Shown: positions 19,926 to 28,623, numbered from the stretch's first letter. The stretch is 40,946 nucleotides of DNA from a bacterium (GCA_027619145.1 JAQCGA010000001.1:1-40946), one strand, 5' to 3'. Notes: generated from the letters alone by a model not told the origin. Numbers and translations are program-made.

Positions 19926-21359
19926 TTATGCCGGAGAATACCTCTGAATCTGTTCCCGGAGCTGAGAAATCAACCCTTCAAACCCTGGATCTTCTGAAAC
20001 GCGCTGTTCTACGTTTCGGCAGGCATGGATGACGGTTGAATGGTCTCGATTCCCAAACAGGCTTCCGATGGTTTTTAAGGGTGCACCGGTCAAGGCTTTG
20101 CATAAATACATACTCACATGCCGAGCGATTGCGATCTCCTGTTTCCGCGTGCTACCTACCAATAGCTCTTGAGAGACCTGAAAGAAGCCTGCTGTTGCTT
20201 TTTGAATCTGCTCGATACTAATGGGCGACCGGGTGCTCCGAGTCTTCCCAAGAGCCTCCAGGCTGTGTTTCACCAGGTCTACAGACAATGGTTCAGCCCG
20301 GTGGCGGGCTCGGCTGATTACTCGAATGAGTGCCCCTTCCAGTTCTCTTATATTTGAATTTACCTGTTCAGCAAGGGAGAGAGCAACATTGTGTGGCAAC
20401 ACAACCCCGTGCTCTTTTGCCTTCCTGTTCAAAATTGCGATCCGTGTTTCCAGGTCTGGCGTTGAAATATCTGTAACCAGACCCCATTGAAAACGAGAAA
20501 TCAACCGGTCTTCAAACCCCTTCAGGGTAGACGGCGGGCGATCTGAACTCAGAATAATTTGTTTTTGATTTTGGTAGAGTGTATTGAACGTGTGAATCAG
20601 TTCTCGCTGACAACCTTCGGTTTTCACGTAAAACTGGATGTCATCAATTAACAGCACATCTGCGTGTCGATAGATCTTTACATATTCGGAAGTATCTTGT
20701 TTTTGAATCGCTTCCAGATAGTCGGAGAAGAATTTTTCAGCCGTTACGTACACAATTTTTTTGGCTGTCCGGTTTCGAACGCAATAATCTCCAATTGCTT
20801 GCAGAAGATGCGTTTTTCCAAGGCCCACGTCACTGTAAATGACAAGGGGGTTGAACGCGGTTTGTCCGGGTGATTCGGCCACCGACTTTGCTGCCGTGAA
20901 GGAAAACTCGTTGCTGTCTCCTACGACAAAATTATCAAAGGTATACCTTGGGTTCAAAGGAAAGACGGGTGTAATGGCGTTGGCCGGGGCCGTTACTGCT
21001 GGAAATGTTTGTTGTGAAACCGATACGGGCTGGTTGGGGGACTCGGCTTCCAGGAGATCCTGAGAAGAATTGTCCGTGAAAGCAACGGGACCCAGATAGG
21101 CCCTGTCCGTTGTTATAACAACGAACTCTAACGTGGGTTTCCACGTAGTTTCTTCCTCGATGGTTGTCCGAATCAACCAGGTATAGTGCTCTTCAAGCCA
21201 ATCTGCGAAAAAAGAAGTTGGCACCTCAATCACGGATTTGTCCGGGCCCAACTCTGTGCATTGGGTAGGACCAAACCAGGTTTCAAAGCTTTGAGGTTGT
21301 ATCTTATTTCGAATCGCCCGGAGACACTTAGCCCAGTGGTCGGAAGGACTGTTTGACAT
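19926..21359 (-). CDS. dnaA: Chromosomal replication initiator DnaA
   Basis: From the ATG at 21357-21359 the protein is 477 residues. Domain I opens DHWAKCLRAIRNKIQPQSFETWFG. A linker follows, then the AAA+ domain from about 138 (NPRYTFDNFVVGDSN). Walker A reads SDVGLGKTHL (176-185) and Walker B VLLIDDIQF (235-243). The Arg-finger region reads LISRFQWGLVTDI. The DNA-binding domain carries the DnaA signature GNRDHSTVIHA. The first Walker A glycine is Ser176, which is unusual. A longer reading from GTG 21491 adds 44 unfamiliar residues and is not supported. The gene points toward oriC and dnaN, all on the minus strand. Confidence 0.95.
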   Translation of the reverse strand: MSNSPSDHWAKCLRAIRNKIQPQSFETWFGPTQCTELGPDKSVIEVPTSFFADWLEEHYTWLIRTTIEEETTWKPTLEFVVITTDRAYLGPVAFTDNSSQDLLEAESPNQPVSVSQQTFPAVTAPANAITPVFPLNPRYTFDNFVVGDSNEFSFTAAKSVAESPGQTAFNPLVIYSDVGLGKTHLLQAIGDYCVRNRTAKKIVYVTAEKFFSDYLEAIQKQDTSEYVKIYRHADVLLIDDIQFYVKTEGCQRELIHTFNTLYQNQKQIILSSDRPPSTLKGFEDRLISRFQWGLVTDISTPDLETRIAILNRKAKEHGVVLPHNVALSLAEQVNSNIRELEGALIRVISRARHRAEPLSVDLVKHSLEALGKTRSTRSPISIEQIQKATAGFFQVSQELLVGSTRKQEIAIARHVSMYLCKALTGAPLKTIGSLFGNRDHSTVIHACRNVEQRVSEDPGFEGLISQLREQIQRYSPA

Positions 21360-21670
21360 AGGACCAGATCCATCCACGCCGTAAAGAAGCGGTACAGGTG
21401 CTATTTTTCGCTGAGGGAATATGGGAAGATCAACCCAACCTGAACTCGTCTGCAGGGACGGTATTGAGGAAGCCGTCTCAGCAAAGATCACCGGGCACTC
21501 TCACGGGGAAAAGCAGAATTAACCTACTTGAATAAAGTAAGTTAAGACGGTGAGAAAATACCTGACGATGGTAGAAGAGGAGGTAAAAAAGACGAGTAAA
21601 TCAGGAATATGGGGGTTATATACCTTGGGGGAGTTCCCGGCGCCCATTCACCGAGAGGTAGGTTGCTCAA

Positions 21671-21699
21671 AAACTAATGCATGGCACCTCAATTGTCAA
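21671..21699 (-). promoter_or_regulatory. Possible dnaA promoter
   Basis: On the minus strand TTGACA (21694-21699) is followed after 17 nt by TAGTTT (21671-21676), a weak -10 box. It would give a dnaA leader of about 300 nt. No DnaA box is seen near it. Confidence 0.4.
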
Positions 21700-21856
21700 G
21701 GTCTTTTCTCCGCCCAGAGACGCGTCTATACTTATATCTAAGCCCAAAAAAAACAGGGAATTGGCTATATGTAACACAATATAATGTATGAAAATAATTT
21801 CAATACAATATGTTGTGGGCAAGCAACTGGAGGTGGTTTGAGAGGGCTGAAATCGC

Positions 21857-21885
21857 TTGACAAACCACCCATCCTCATCTATATT
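21857..21885 (+). promoter_or_regulatory. Promoter of the rpmH-rnpA-yidC-mnmE operon
   Basis: TTGACA (21857-21862), a 17-nt spacer and TATATT (21880-21885), about 75 bp before the RNA would reach the rpmH start. Confidence 0.88.
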
Positions 21886-21967
21886 CACAACTCTCTCTTA
21901 CGCACTCAGATACATCGTATTGCCGGTGGCTGCGGCATCTTTGTTATGTGGAAAGGAAGCAAATACC

Positions 21968-22102
21968 ATGAAAAGAACATTTCAACCCAGCAACCGCAAA
22001 CGGAAAAACAAGCACGGTTTTCGCCTGCGCATGCGTTCCGCCAGTGGACGGCAGGTGCTCTCGCGGCGCCGGCGCAAAGGACGCACGCAGGTCTCTGCCT
22101 GA
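21968..22102 (+). CDS. rpmH: 50S ribosomal protein L34
   Basis: The 44-residue basic protein reads [20 protein letters not shown] and continues with [19 protein letters not shown], the unmistakable L34 pattern. It is part of the large ribosomal subunit. A GGAAG ribosome site lies about 10 bp before the ATG. A longer reading of the same frame upstream begins inside the promoter and is not real. It is the first gene of the conserved rpmH-rnpA-yidC-mnmE operon beside dnaA. Confidence 0.97.
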   Translation: MKRTFQPSNRKRKNKHGFRLRMRSASGRQVLSRRRRKGRTQVSA

Positions 22103-22111
22103 CGCTCGCTT

Positions 22112-22441
22112 GTGGGTAAATCCAATGGTGCGCTGGATCGTGAAATCCGGCGGTTGCTGCGTGAGGGCCGTATTTATCGAGGACGCTGGGTACACGTTCG
22201 AGCGATACCCTCTGATCAGACGCGCACAATTATTACGGTCCGTCGAAAGTTTGGGAACGCAGTTCGCAGGAACCTGGTTCGTCGCCGGATTCGAGAAATT
22301 TGCCGGGAGGCTGGTCCTGGCTGGTTCTCAGGTTATCTGGTTATGATTTCAGTTGGAGACGGATCTTCAGGTGCCCCTTTTGGTGCCTTGCATGCAGATG
22401 TTGCCGGAGCACTGCGGGTGCTTGGGTTTCTGGATGCGTAG
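22112..22441 (+). CDS. rnpA: Ribonuclease P protein component
   Basis: The 109-residue basic protein has the RNR signature RRKFGNAVRRNLVRRRIREI, which contacts the catalytic RNA that matures tRNA 5' ends. The N-terminal part (IRRLLREGRIYRGRWVHV) matches the first helix and strand of the fold, though the usual extra N-terminal residues are missing. It starts with GTG 9 bp after the rpmH stop, so the two are coupled. The yidD gene that often follows rnpA is absent; only a short noncoding gap precedes yidC. Confidence 0.93.
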   Translation: MGKSNGALDREIRRLLREGRIYRGRWVHVRAIPSDQTRTIITVRRKFGNAVRRNLVRRRIREICREAGPGWFSGYLVMISVGDGSSGAPFGALHADVAGALRVLGFLDA

Positions 22442-22486
22442 GTTCGTAAGTTTCCAAATTCGATCATATATTTCATTTTCATGAGT

Positions 22487-22509
22487 GGCCTCTGGTATGG
22501 AGGCCTTTT
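22487..22509 (+). terminator. Weak terminator or attenuator between rnpA and yidC
   Basis: GGCCTC and GAGGCC pair around a 7-nt loop and are followed by TTTTC. It lies in the 134-bp gap inside an otherwise tight operon, so it may lower yidC expression relative to rpmH and rnpA. Confidence 0.5.
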
Positions 22510-22575
22510 CAATATGTGTGGCTTCTCGGTATCTCTTCTGCTGGCGGGCCTGCTGCACGTTGAAGGAATTGGTGA

Positions 22576-24279
22576 ATGGATCGACGTACCATTCTTGCTT
22601 TCGTTTTTATTGCGCTGATCATTATTCTGACTCCTTATTATATGAAATTGGTTGTGGGTGACCAGCCGGTTCGCAGCACTCCCGAAGTTGTGGATCAGGT
22701 TGAGAAGTTGCCCGATGCAGGTGAGTCTTACGAGCGTTCAGCTTCCCGCCCTGCGGCAGCTCCCCCTGAGAAGCAACCGACTCCTCAACCTTCGCGACAA
22801 ACGACGCCTCCCAGAGCATCCATAGCTCCTGTTGAGAACTTTGTTGCCCGCCAGGTTACTGTTGAGACGGACAGATTTCTGGCAACCTTCTCCACGCGCG
22901 GGGGTGTACTTACCAGTGTGCGTTTGAAAGACTACCTGGATCCGTTGGGAAATATTCTGGAACTCATTGGCCCGGGAGGTGCCGGCTTTACGCTGGCACA
23001 CAACGGGCAATCGCTTGATGCGCTCGAATTTGTTCCTGACCGGTACGGATTGGTTCTCTATGGAGATGAGCAAAGTGAGCTTGTGTTCCGTGCAGTCGTG
23101 GGTTCTGATACCTTTTTTAAACGCTTCCGTTTCCAGGGGAATCGGTATCGCACTGACCTCCAGGTAGGGTCCGACAGGCCTGTTCCAAGCGACCGTCTTG
23201 CACTGGGTTGGTCCGGTGGCCTTGCGGACACAGAAGGGGATCCGGTCGAACACATTACGTACTCTATGATCGTAACCCGGTCCGGAGATGAAGTGGATGA
23301 GTGGGACGTAGCTGATCTTGGGCCGGACGGGGATCCTCCTCCGAGTGGCAGAGTTTCCTGGGTTGGTATCCGTTCAAAATATTTTCTTGCAGCGCTGATC
23401 CCGCCAGATGGCCGGTATGATCTTGAACTGGAAGGCACAAACCCCTCCCCTGAACATGAGGACTACCAGGTCAGTATTCGTGCCGACGCTGGAGATGGCC
23501 CGTTTTCGTATGGTGCTTATCTGGGTCCCATTTCTTACGACCTGCTTGTGGCGCAGAATACAGATTTATCCGGCAACCATAGAGAACTCGAGTTGGACGA
23601 GTTTATGCAATATGGGTATCGGTTGTTGCATCCGATTATGAAGCCCATCACGATCCTGATCTTGAAAGCCTTTCTCTCTTTGCACGGCCTGATTCCCAAC
23701 TACGGCATCGTCATCATCGTTTTCTCGATCCTTATTAAAATTGTCGTGTTTCCGATGACACACAAGAGCCTTGAGGCTGCTGCCAAGATGCAGGAGTTAC
23801 AGCCCAAGATTGCGGCCCTTCGAGAGAAATACACTGACGACCAGCAGAAACTGAACACAGAAATGATGAAGCTGTATAAGGATCAAAAGGTGAATCCGCT
23901 TGGTGGGTGTTTGCCAATGCTTCCTCAAATGCCAATTCTGTTTTCTTTGTTCAACGTGTTTCGGGGCGCTATTGAGTTGCGTCAGTCCGAATTTGTCATG
24001 TGGATCACGGATCTCTCGCAGCCTGATAAGTTGATGGTGGGTGGGTATGAAGTCCACGTGCTCCCATTACTTATGGCTGTTTCTTCGTTCTTCCAGTCCA
24101 AGATGACTATGAAAGACCCCAAGCAGGCAGCGATGATTTATGTCATGCCCATCTTTATGACCTGGATCTTCTGGAGTATGTCTTCTGGCCTGGTGCTTTA
24201 CTGGACCATGTACAACTTGCTTACGGTAGTCCAGCAACAGGTGATGGAACATACCAAGAAATCACTGGGTACGAAATGA
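22576..24279 (+). CDS. yidC: Membrane protein insertase YidC
   Basis: The 567-residue insertase has an N-terminal membrane helix (ILAFVFIALIIILTPYYM, about 6-23) and a large periplasmic beta domain (about 85-345; VTVETDRFLATFSTRGGVLT marks its start). The conserved membrane core follows, from YGIVIIVFSILIKIVVFPMT to the C-terminal helices. The long periplasmic domain is the Gram-negative form. It places membrane proteins in the inner membrane alone or with SecYEG. A QQQVMEHTKKSLGTK tail ends the protein. It sits between rnpA and mnmE, its usual place. Confidence 0.97.
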   Translation: MDRRTILAFVFIALIIILTPYYMKLVVGDQPVRSTPEVVDQVEKLPDAGESYERSASRPAAAPPEKQPTPQPSRQTTPPRASIAPVENFVARQVTVETDRFLATFSTRGGVLTSVRLKDYLDPLGNILELIGPGGAGFTLAHNGQSLDALEFVPDRYGLVLYGDEQSELVFRAVVGSDTFFKRFRFQGNRYRTDLQVGSDRPVPSDRLALGWSGGLADTEGDPVEHITYSMIVTRSGDEVDEWDVADLGPDGDPPPSGRVSWVGIRSKYFLAALIPPDGRYDLELEGTNPSPEHEDYQVSIRADAGDGPFSYGAYLGPISYDLLVAQNTDLSGNHRELELDEFMQYGYRLLHPIMKPITILILKAFLSLHGLIPNYGIVIIVFSILIKIVVFPMTHKSLEAAAKMQELQPKIAALREKYTDDQQKLNTEMMKLYKDQKVNPLGGCLPMLPQMPILFSLFNVFRGAIELRQSEFVMWITDLSQPDKLMVGGYEVHVLPLLMAVSSFFQSKMTMKDPKQAAMIYVMPIFMTWIFWSMSSGLVLYWTMYNLLTVVQQQVMEHTKKSLGTK

Positions 24280-24286
24280 GGTCATT

Positions 24287-25645
24287 TTGCGCCCCTCTGA
24301 TACGGATACCATCGTCGCTGTTGCAACGGCCCCTGGTGAAGGTGCGATTGGCATTGTTCGGCTAAGCGGCAAAGATGCAATTCGCATAGCAAGTTTGTGC
24401 TTTACCTCGGGTCGGGCGTTGGACACGATCTCGGATCGTATTCTCACATATGGGCAATTCATAGTACAAGGCCAGGGCCTCGATGAGGTCCTGGCTTCTG
24501 TCATGCGGGGTCCTCGTAGTTTCACGGGGGAAGACAGTGTAGAATTTAATTGTCACGGAGGGCCGCTCCTTCTTCGGCGAGCCGTTGAAGCGCTGGTCCG
24601 CTGCGGGGCCCGGTTGGCAGAACGGGGTGAATTTACGCGTCGGGCATTTTTGAATGGACGCATGGACCTGACCCGGGCTGAGGCGATTGCAGATATGATC
24701 TCTGCTCCTTCGGACCTGGGGCTGCACTCGGCTTATTTTCAATTGAGAGGTGGCCTTTTTCAACGGTTCACTACAATGGCCGAGAACTTGCGTCACGCTT
24801 TGATGCTTCTAGAAGCAGGTCTTGATTTCTCTGAGGATGTGGTCATCGACTGGCCGGCAGTTCAGGGACCTCTGGATTCTGCGCGAGATGAAATAGGTCG
24901 TCTCCTGGCATCCTATCACTGCGGCAAGGTATTCCGTGATGGGGCCAGCGTTGTCCTGGTGGGCCGTCCCAACGTTGGAAAGTCTAGCCTGATGAATCGT
25001 CTCCTCGAAGAGGATCGGTCGATCGTAACGGAAGTCCCCGGGACAACTCGGGACACCATTGAAGAGGCAGTTGACCTGGACGGTCTGCGGGTCATGCTTG
25101 TTGATACAGCAGGCTTGCGGGAATCTACGGATCCAGTCGAACAAGAAGGCACCCGGCGGTCTGGGTTGTGGATCGAGCGGGCAAATGTTGTACTTTTTGT
25201 GGCAGACGGCTCCCTCCCTCCGCTCCCTGAAGACCTGACACTTGTGGATGGCCTTGATGGACGGCTGGTGCTCCCTCTTCTGAACAAAGCGGACCTGGGT
25301 ACTCATCCTGAATGGAACACGGCTCTTGGGGATCTGTCTCCCCTCTTCATCTCTGCTCGAACTGGACAAGGTGTTGATGAATTGAGGCTGCGGTTGCGCG
25401 GGCTTATTTTGGGCAAGATGCCAACAGGCGGCGAGGTGGTGACTCGAGAGCGGCATGCGGACGCGCTTGCTTCTGCCTCGACCGCGGTTGATCGGGCGAT
25501 TCATGCGCTGGATGCACGTCTTCCTGGCGAGGTGATTGCGCTGGAGGTCCGGGAGGTTCTGGAAGCTCTCACAGGCATCATTGGTGAAACCACTTCTGAC
25601 GATGTTCTGGACCGGATTTTCAAAACTTTTTGTATTGGGAAATAG
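24287..25645 (+). CDS. mnmE: tRNA modification GTPase MnmE
   Basis: The 452-residue protein has the N-terminal folate-binding domain (TIVAVATAPGEGAIGIVRLS). A helical domain holds an inserted G domain with GRPNVGKSS (226-234), DTAG (273-276) and NKAD. The C-terminal CIGK carries the catalytic Cys. With MnmG it adds the carboxymethylaminomethyl group to the wobble uridine of some tRNAs. The start is TTG at 24287, 7 bp after the yidC stop, with GAGG just upstream. The usual neighbour mnmG is not in the window; two parS sites follow instead. Confidence 0.96.
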   Translation: MRPSDTDTIVAVATAPGEGAIGIVRLSGKDAIRIASLCFTSGRALDTISDRILTYGQFIVQGQGLDEVLASVMRGPRSFTGEDSVEFNCHGGPLLLRRAVEALVRCGARLAERGEFTRRAFLNGRMDLTRAEAIADMISAPSDLGLHSAYFQLRGGLFQRFTTMAENLRHALMLLEAGLDFSEDVVIDWPAVQGPLDSARDEIGRLLASYHCGKVFRDGASVVLVGRPNVGKSSLMNRLLEEDRSIVTEVPGTTRDTIEEAVDLDGLRVMLVDTAGLRESTDPVEQEGTRRSGLWIERANVVLFVADGSLPPLPEDLTLVDGLDGRLVLPLLNKADLGTHPEWNTALGDLSPLFISARTGQGVDELRLRLRGLILGKMPTGGEVVTRERHADALASASTAVDRAIHALDARLPGEVIALEVREVLEALTGIIGETTSDDVLDRIFKTFCIGK

Positions 25646-25648
25646 GAT

Positions 25649-25664
25649 TGTTCCACGTGAAACA
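25649..25664. promoter_or_regulatory. parS site 1 (ParB binding site)
   Basis: TGTTCCACGTGAAACA differs from the standard parS TGTTTCACGTGAAACA at one position. It lies just past the mnmE stop, near the origin, where parS sites are normally found. Confidence 0.9.
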
Positions 25665-25681
25665 CACGGAGCGCTTTTTTT

Positions 25682-25697
25682 TGTTCCACGTGGAACA
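25682..25697. promoter_or_regulatory. parS site 2 (perfect palindrome)
   Basis: TGTTCCACGTGGAACA is a perfect 16-bp palindrome and a two-position variant of the standard parS. It lies 17 bp after site 1, between mnmE and rsmG. Confidence 0.88.
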
Positions 25698-25747
25698 GTT
25701 CATGATGTTGTTGGTCGATTCTGGTTTGTCGATTTTGTGGAGGATGT

Positions 25748-26386
25748 ATGCCCGATGATCTCGTTTCTCAGGCGGGGACAATTGGGGTTCGCCTGAACTC
25801 CGGTCAAGTGAAACAAATGGAGATGTATGAAGACCTGCTCAGGACCTGGGCTGGGCGAGTCCGTCTTGTGTCACGGGGAGATATTGACCTTCTGCGCGAT
25901 CGCCATGTTTTGGATAGCCTTTCGGTTGTACCCCATTTGCCGAATGGAACTTCTAGGGTGCTGGACATTGGAAGCGGTGGCGGGTTACCTGGTATCCCGG
26001 TTCAGATCGCTTGTCCTGATCTGCATGTGACACTCGTTGAGGCCACAAGGATGAAAGCGCTCTTTCTGGCCGATGCAAAGACCCAATTGAATTGTGAAAA
26101 CCTTCGTGTGGAGCACGCCAGATCTGAGCAACTGGTGGGTCTTGAGTCCTTTAAAGAGGGGTACGATGTTGTGCTGGCCAAAGGGGTTGCAAAGCTCCCA
26201 AAACTCTGGAAACTCGCGCGGCCTTTCCTTCGGCCTGGTGGGGCATTGTACGCTTTTAAAGGCCCCGGCGAACTTGCCGCAGAGCGCGAACTGGCTTTTG
26301 GGTCTGGGATCGCTCACGAGATTCTGTTGAGCAACCGCAACCCTGGACAGCCGCCCCGAGCTTTTGTTGTGGTCGTTCGGCAGTAA
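25748..26386 (+). CDS. rsmG: 16S rRNA (guanine-527-N7) methyltransferase RsmG
   Basis: The 212-residue protein has the RsmG pattern: RLVSRGDIDLLRDRHVLDSL, then the SAM site VLDIGSGGGLPGIPVQIACP, then ARSEQL and VLAKGVAKLPKL. It methylates G527 of 16S rRNA. GGAGG lies 4 bp before the ATG. In many bacteria rsmG is followed by parA and parB; here it is followed by a large hairpin and a convergent epimerase gene, although parS sites lie just upstream. Confidence 0.93.
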   Translation: MPDDLVSQAGTIGVRLNSGQVKQMEMYEDLLRTWAGRVRLVSRGDIDLLRDRHVLDSLSVVPHLPNGTSRVLDIGSGGGLPGIPVQIACPDLHVTLVEATRMKALFLADAKTQLNCENLRVEHARSEQLVGLESFKEGYDVVLAKGVAKLPKLWKLARPFLRPGGALYAFKGPGELAAERELAFGSGIAHEILLSNRNPGQPPRAFVVVVRQ

Positions 26387-26411
26387 TCGAGATCCAGACG
26401 AAAGCGAACGC

Positions 26412-26458
26412 AAAGAGAACAGGGCTGCCCCGTTGAAAGGGCATGCCCTGTTCTCTTT
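26412..26458. terminator. Long bidirectional hairpin between rsmG and the epimerase gene
   Basis: A perfect 14-bp stem (AAAGAGAACAGGGC with its complement at 26445-26458) encloses a second 5-bp stem (TGCCC/GGGCA), with one bulged base. It lies between convergent genes and has A/T ends, so it should stop both. Confidence 0.85.
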
Positions 26459-26482
26459 ATCTTACAAACTCAATTCGGATGG

Positions 26483-26914
26483 CTATCCCCCGGTGGGAGA
26501 CAGGAATTCAAAAGGTGTCCCTTCGACGAGTTCAATCAATACTCCCTGGGTTGACCGTGGGTGGAGGAATGCTACTTGCCTGCCAAGGGCCCCAGGGCGA
26601 ATCTCACCGGCACAAATGTATCCTTTGGATTTTGAATCCAGAACCGCACGCTCAATATCTGGAACACGCATTGCAAGGTGGTGTAATCCTTCGCCGTGCT
26701 TTTCGATAAACTTCCCGAGCTGCCCTCCCTTGCCAACAGGTTCAAGAATCTCAAGGAGGGAAGTTCCAGCGCGCAGAAAAACCAACCGAACCGATTCTGA
26801 ATGGACAGTCTCGGTATGGAGTGTAGTAAAACCCAGATCGAGATAAACCCGTTGCGCCAGATCCAAATTCTTCACAGCAATGGCCGTATGGTCAACTTCA
26901 TAACCCAGGTTCAT
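26483..26914 (-). CDS. mce: Methylmalonyl-CoA epimerase
   Basis: The 143-residue protein has the glyoxalase fold of this family. VDHTAIAVKNLD holds the first metal His, SLLEILEP a metal Glu region, GEGLHHLAMRVPDI the second His, and GVLIELVE the last Glu. It interconverts the (R) and (S) forms of methylmalonyl-CoA between propionyl-CoA carboxylation and the mutase. Its ATG overlaps the mutase stop by 4 nt, so the two are coupled on one message. The length is normal. Confidence 0.93.
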   Translation of the reverse strand: MNLGYEVDHTAIAVKNLDLAQRVYLDLGFTTLHTETVHSESVRLVFLRAGTSLLEILEPVGKGGQLGKFIEKHGEGLHHLAMRVPDIERAVLDSKSKGYICAGEIRPGALGRQVAFLHPRSTQGVLIELVEGTPFEFLSPTGG

Positions 26915-28623
26915 GATACGCCTCCTTCACGGTATGTTCCCCAGCGTGACTTGAGAACGTCTGTAATTTCTCCAATTGTAGCGCCCTGCAAGCCAGCTTC
27001 GACAAACGCCTGTGTCATTTCACCTTTGCCAACTGGGGCGCTGTGAACCCGATCCAGGGCATCCCGCACACGGTCTTTACTCCGGTTCGCCCGATGTTTG
27101 ACCAGATTCTCCAGCTGAGTTTCTTCAGCTCCCGGTGGATGGCAAAAGGATTCTACAGCGACTTCCTGTTCGGCAACGAACGCGTTCACACCCACGACCG
27201 CAGTATGTCCGGATTCGATTTGCATTTGTTGGCGGTACGCAGAATCTGCAATTCGTCCTGCTGTAAACCCTCCACTCGCCGCTGCCACAGCACCACCTGC
27301 GCCCTCGATCTCTCGAATATGCGCCAGGGCTTCTTCTTCAAGAGAATCTGTTAGCTTCTCAAGTGTGTGAGACCCACCCAGTGGATCGACAAACTTTGTG
27401 ATCCCAGATTCGAGAGACAGAATTTGCTGGACCTTCAGCGCAATTTCGACCCCGGCTTCCGAAGGTAGGCCCAATGCCTCGTCGAATGCGTTTACATGGA
27501 GAGATTGTACACCGCCCAGAACGGCTGCCAGAGCCTGGAGCGTGGTTCGTACCGTGTTATTTAAAGGTTGCTGTGCCGTGAGCGTTGAACCAGCCGTCTG
27601 GGCATGAAAGCGCATCCGATGGCACGCCGGATCAGAAATGTCCAGTTCATCCCCTACCAGCCTGGACCAGAGTCGACGACCCGCCCTGAACTTTGCAACT
27701 TCTTCGAGAAAGTTATTGTGTACGGCAAAGAAAAAAGAAAAACGTGGCAAAAGCTGGTGCATGTCCAGGCCTCCGGCTCGGGCTGCATGCGCGTACGCAA
27801 GAGCATGGGAGAAGGTGTACCCCAATTCCTGGGCTGCGGTTGAGCCTGCTTCACGCATGTGATATCCGCTTATGCTGATCGGGTTCCAGCGGGGGATTTC
27901 CTGAAGTGTGTAGGCCATCAAATCTGTTGTCAGTTGCATCGAAGGTTTGGCAGGAAATATATATGTTCCACGTGAAACATATTCTTTCAAAATATCGTTC
28001 TGAACGGTTCCAGAAAGAGATTCTGGGGAAATACCCTGGCGCTGAGCAGCGCCTACATAAAGAGCTAGTAGCAGTCCCGAGGGTGCATTTATGGTCATAG
28101 AGGTGCTTACAGCATCCAGTTGAATCCCTTCGAAAAGGGACTCCATGTCAGCAAGCGTGTCGATGGCTACCCCCACCCGCCCCACTTCCCCTCTGGCAAG
28201 AGGATGGTCTGAATCCAGGCCCAACTGTGTAGGTAGGTCAAACGCAACACTGATCCCGGTTTGTCCTCGGGCAAGAAGGGTACGGAATCTTTCATTGGCC
28301 TCGGTGGCCGTTGCGTATCCGGCGTACTGGCGCATGGTCCAGGTTCTGCCCTGATACATCGTGGGGTAGACGCCACGGGTAAAAGGTGGGTGCCCTGGAA
28401 AACCAAGCTGATCCATGTAAGCAGAAGACACTGTCCCGTCTGGCAACCCCAGAAGACCTGGTCGGCCGTCAGGTTGGCGGAGAGAACAACCTGCTTTGGT
28501 GACTTCGGATTCCCATATCTTCCGTTGTTCTAGAAAACGCTCCTGGGCCCCATCTGCCCGATCATGGGGTTCGGACGAATTAGAATTCATAGTACCTGCT
28601 TCATCGGCCACGAACGCCTCCAT
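26911..28623 (-). CDS. Methylmalonyl-CoA mutase, catalytic subunit without B12 domain
   Basis: The 570-residue protein is the TIM-barrel catalytic part of methylmalonyl-CoA mutase. It shows FTRGVYPTMYQGRTWTMRQY, GQTGISVAFDLPTQLGLDSD and SISGYHMREAGSTAAQELGY. It interconverts methylmalonyl-CoA and succinyl-CoA. The cobalamin-binding domain (about 130 residues with DxHxxG) is missing, so a separate small subunit must exist outside the window. This is the split form. The start may instead be the ATG at 28590, eleven codons later; neither start has a strong ribosome site. A parS site lies inside the gene at 27964-27979. The gene is paired with the epimerase. Confidence 0.93.
   Translation of the reverse strand: MEAFVADEAGTMNSNSSEPHDRADGAQERFLEQRKIWESEVTKAGCSLRQPDGRPGLLGLPDGTVSSAYMDQLGFPGHPPFTRGVYPTMYQGRTWTMRQYAGYATATEANERFRTLLARGQTGISVAFDLPTQLGLDSDHPLARGEVGRVGVAIDTLADMESLFEGIQLDAVSTSMTINAPSGLLLALYVGAAQRQGISPESLSGTVQNDILKEYVSRGTYIFPAKPSMQLTTDLMAYTLQEIPRWNPISISGYHMREAGSTAAQELGYTFSHALAYAHAARAGGLDMHQLLPRFSFFFAVHNNFLEEVAKFRAGRRLWSRLVGDELDISDPACHRMRFHAQTAGSTLTAQQPLNNTVRTTLQALAAVLGGVQSLHVNAFDEALGLPSEAGVEIALKVQQILSLESGITKFVDPLGGSHTLEKLTDSLEEEALAHIREIEGAGGAVAAASGGFTAGRIADSAYRQQMQIESGHTAVVGVNAFVAEQEVAVESFCHPPGAEETQLENLVKHRANRSKDRVRDALDRVHSAPVGKGEMTQAFVEAGLQGATIGEITDVLKSRWGTYREGGVS
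27964..27979. promoter_or_regulatory. parS site 3, inside the mutase gene
   Basis: TGTTCCACGTGAAACA is identical to parS site 1. It lies within the coding sequence, in the codons around EYVSRGTY, without disturbing conserved residues. Confidence 0.88.

Noticed and set aside
21360..21491. Longer dnaA start at GTG 21491
   Set aside because: The extra 44 residues do not look like DnaA domain I, which begins properly at the ATG at 21357-21359.
21550..21741. Plus-strand frame of 63 codons upstream of rpmH
   Set aside because: It lies in the divergent dnaA/rpmH control region, covers the possible dnaA promoter, has no ribosome site and no similarity I know.
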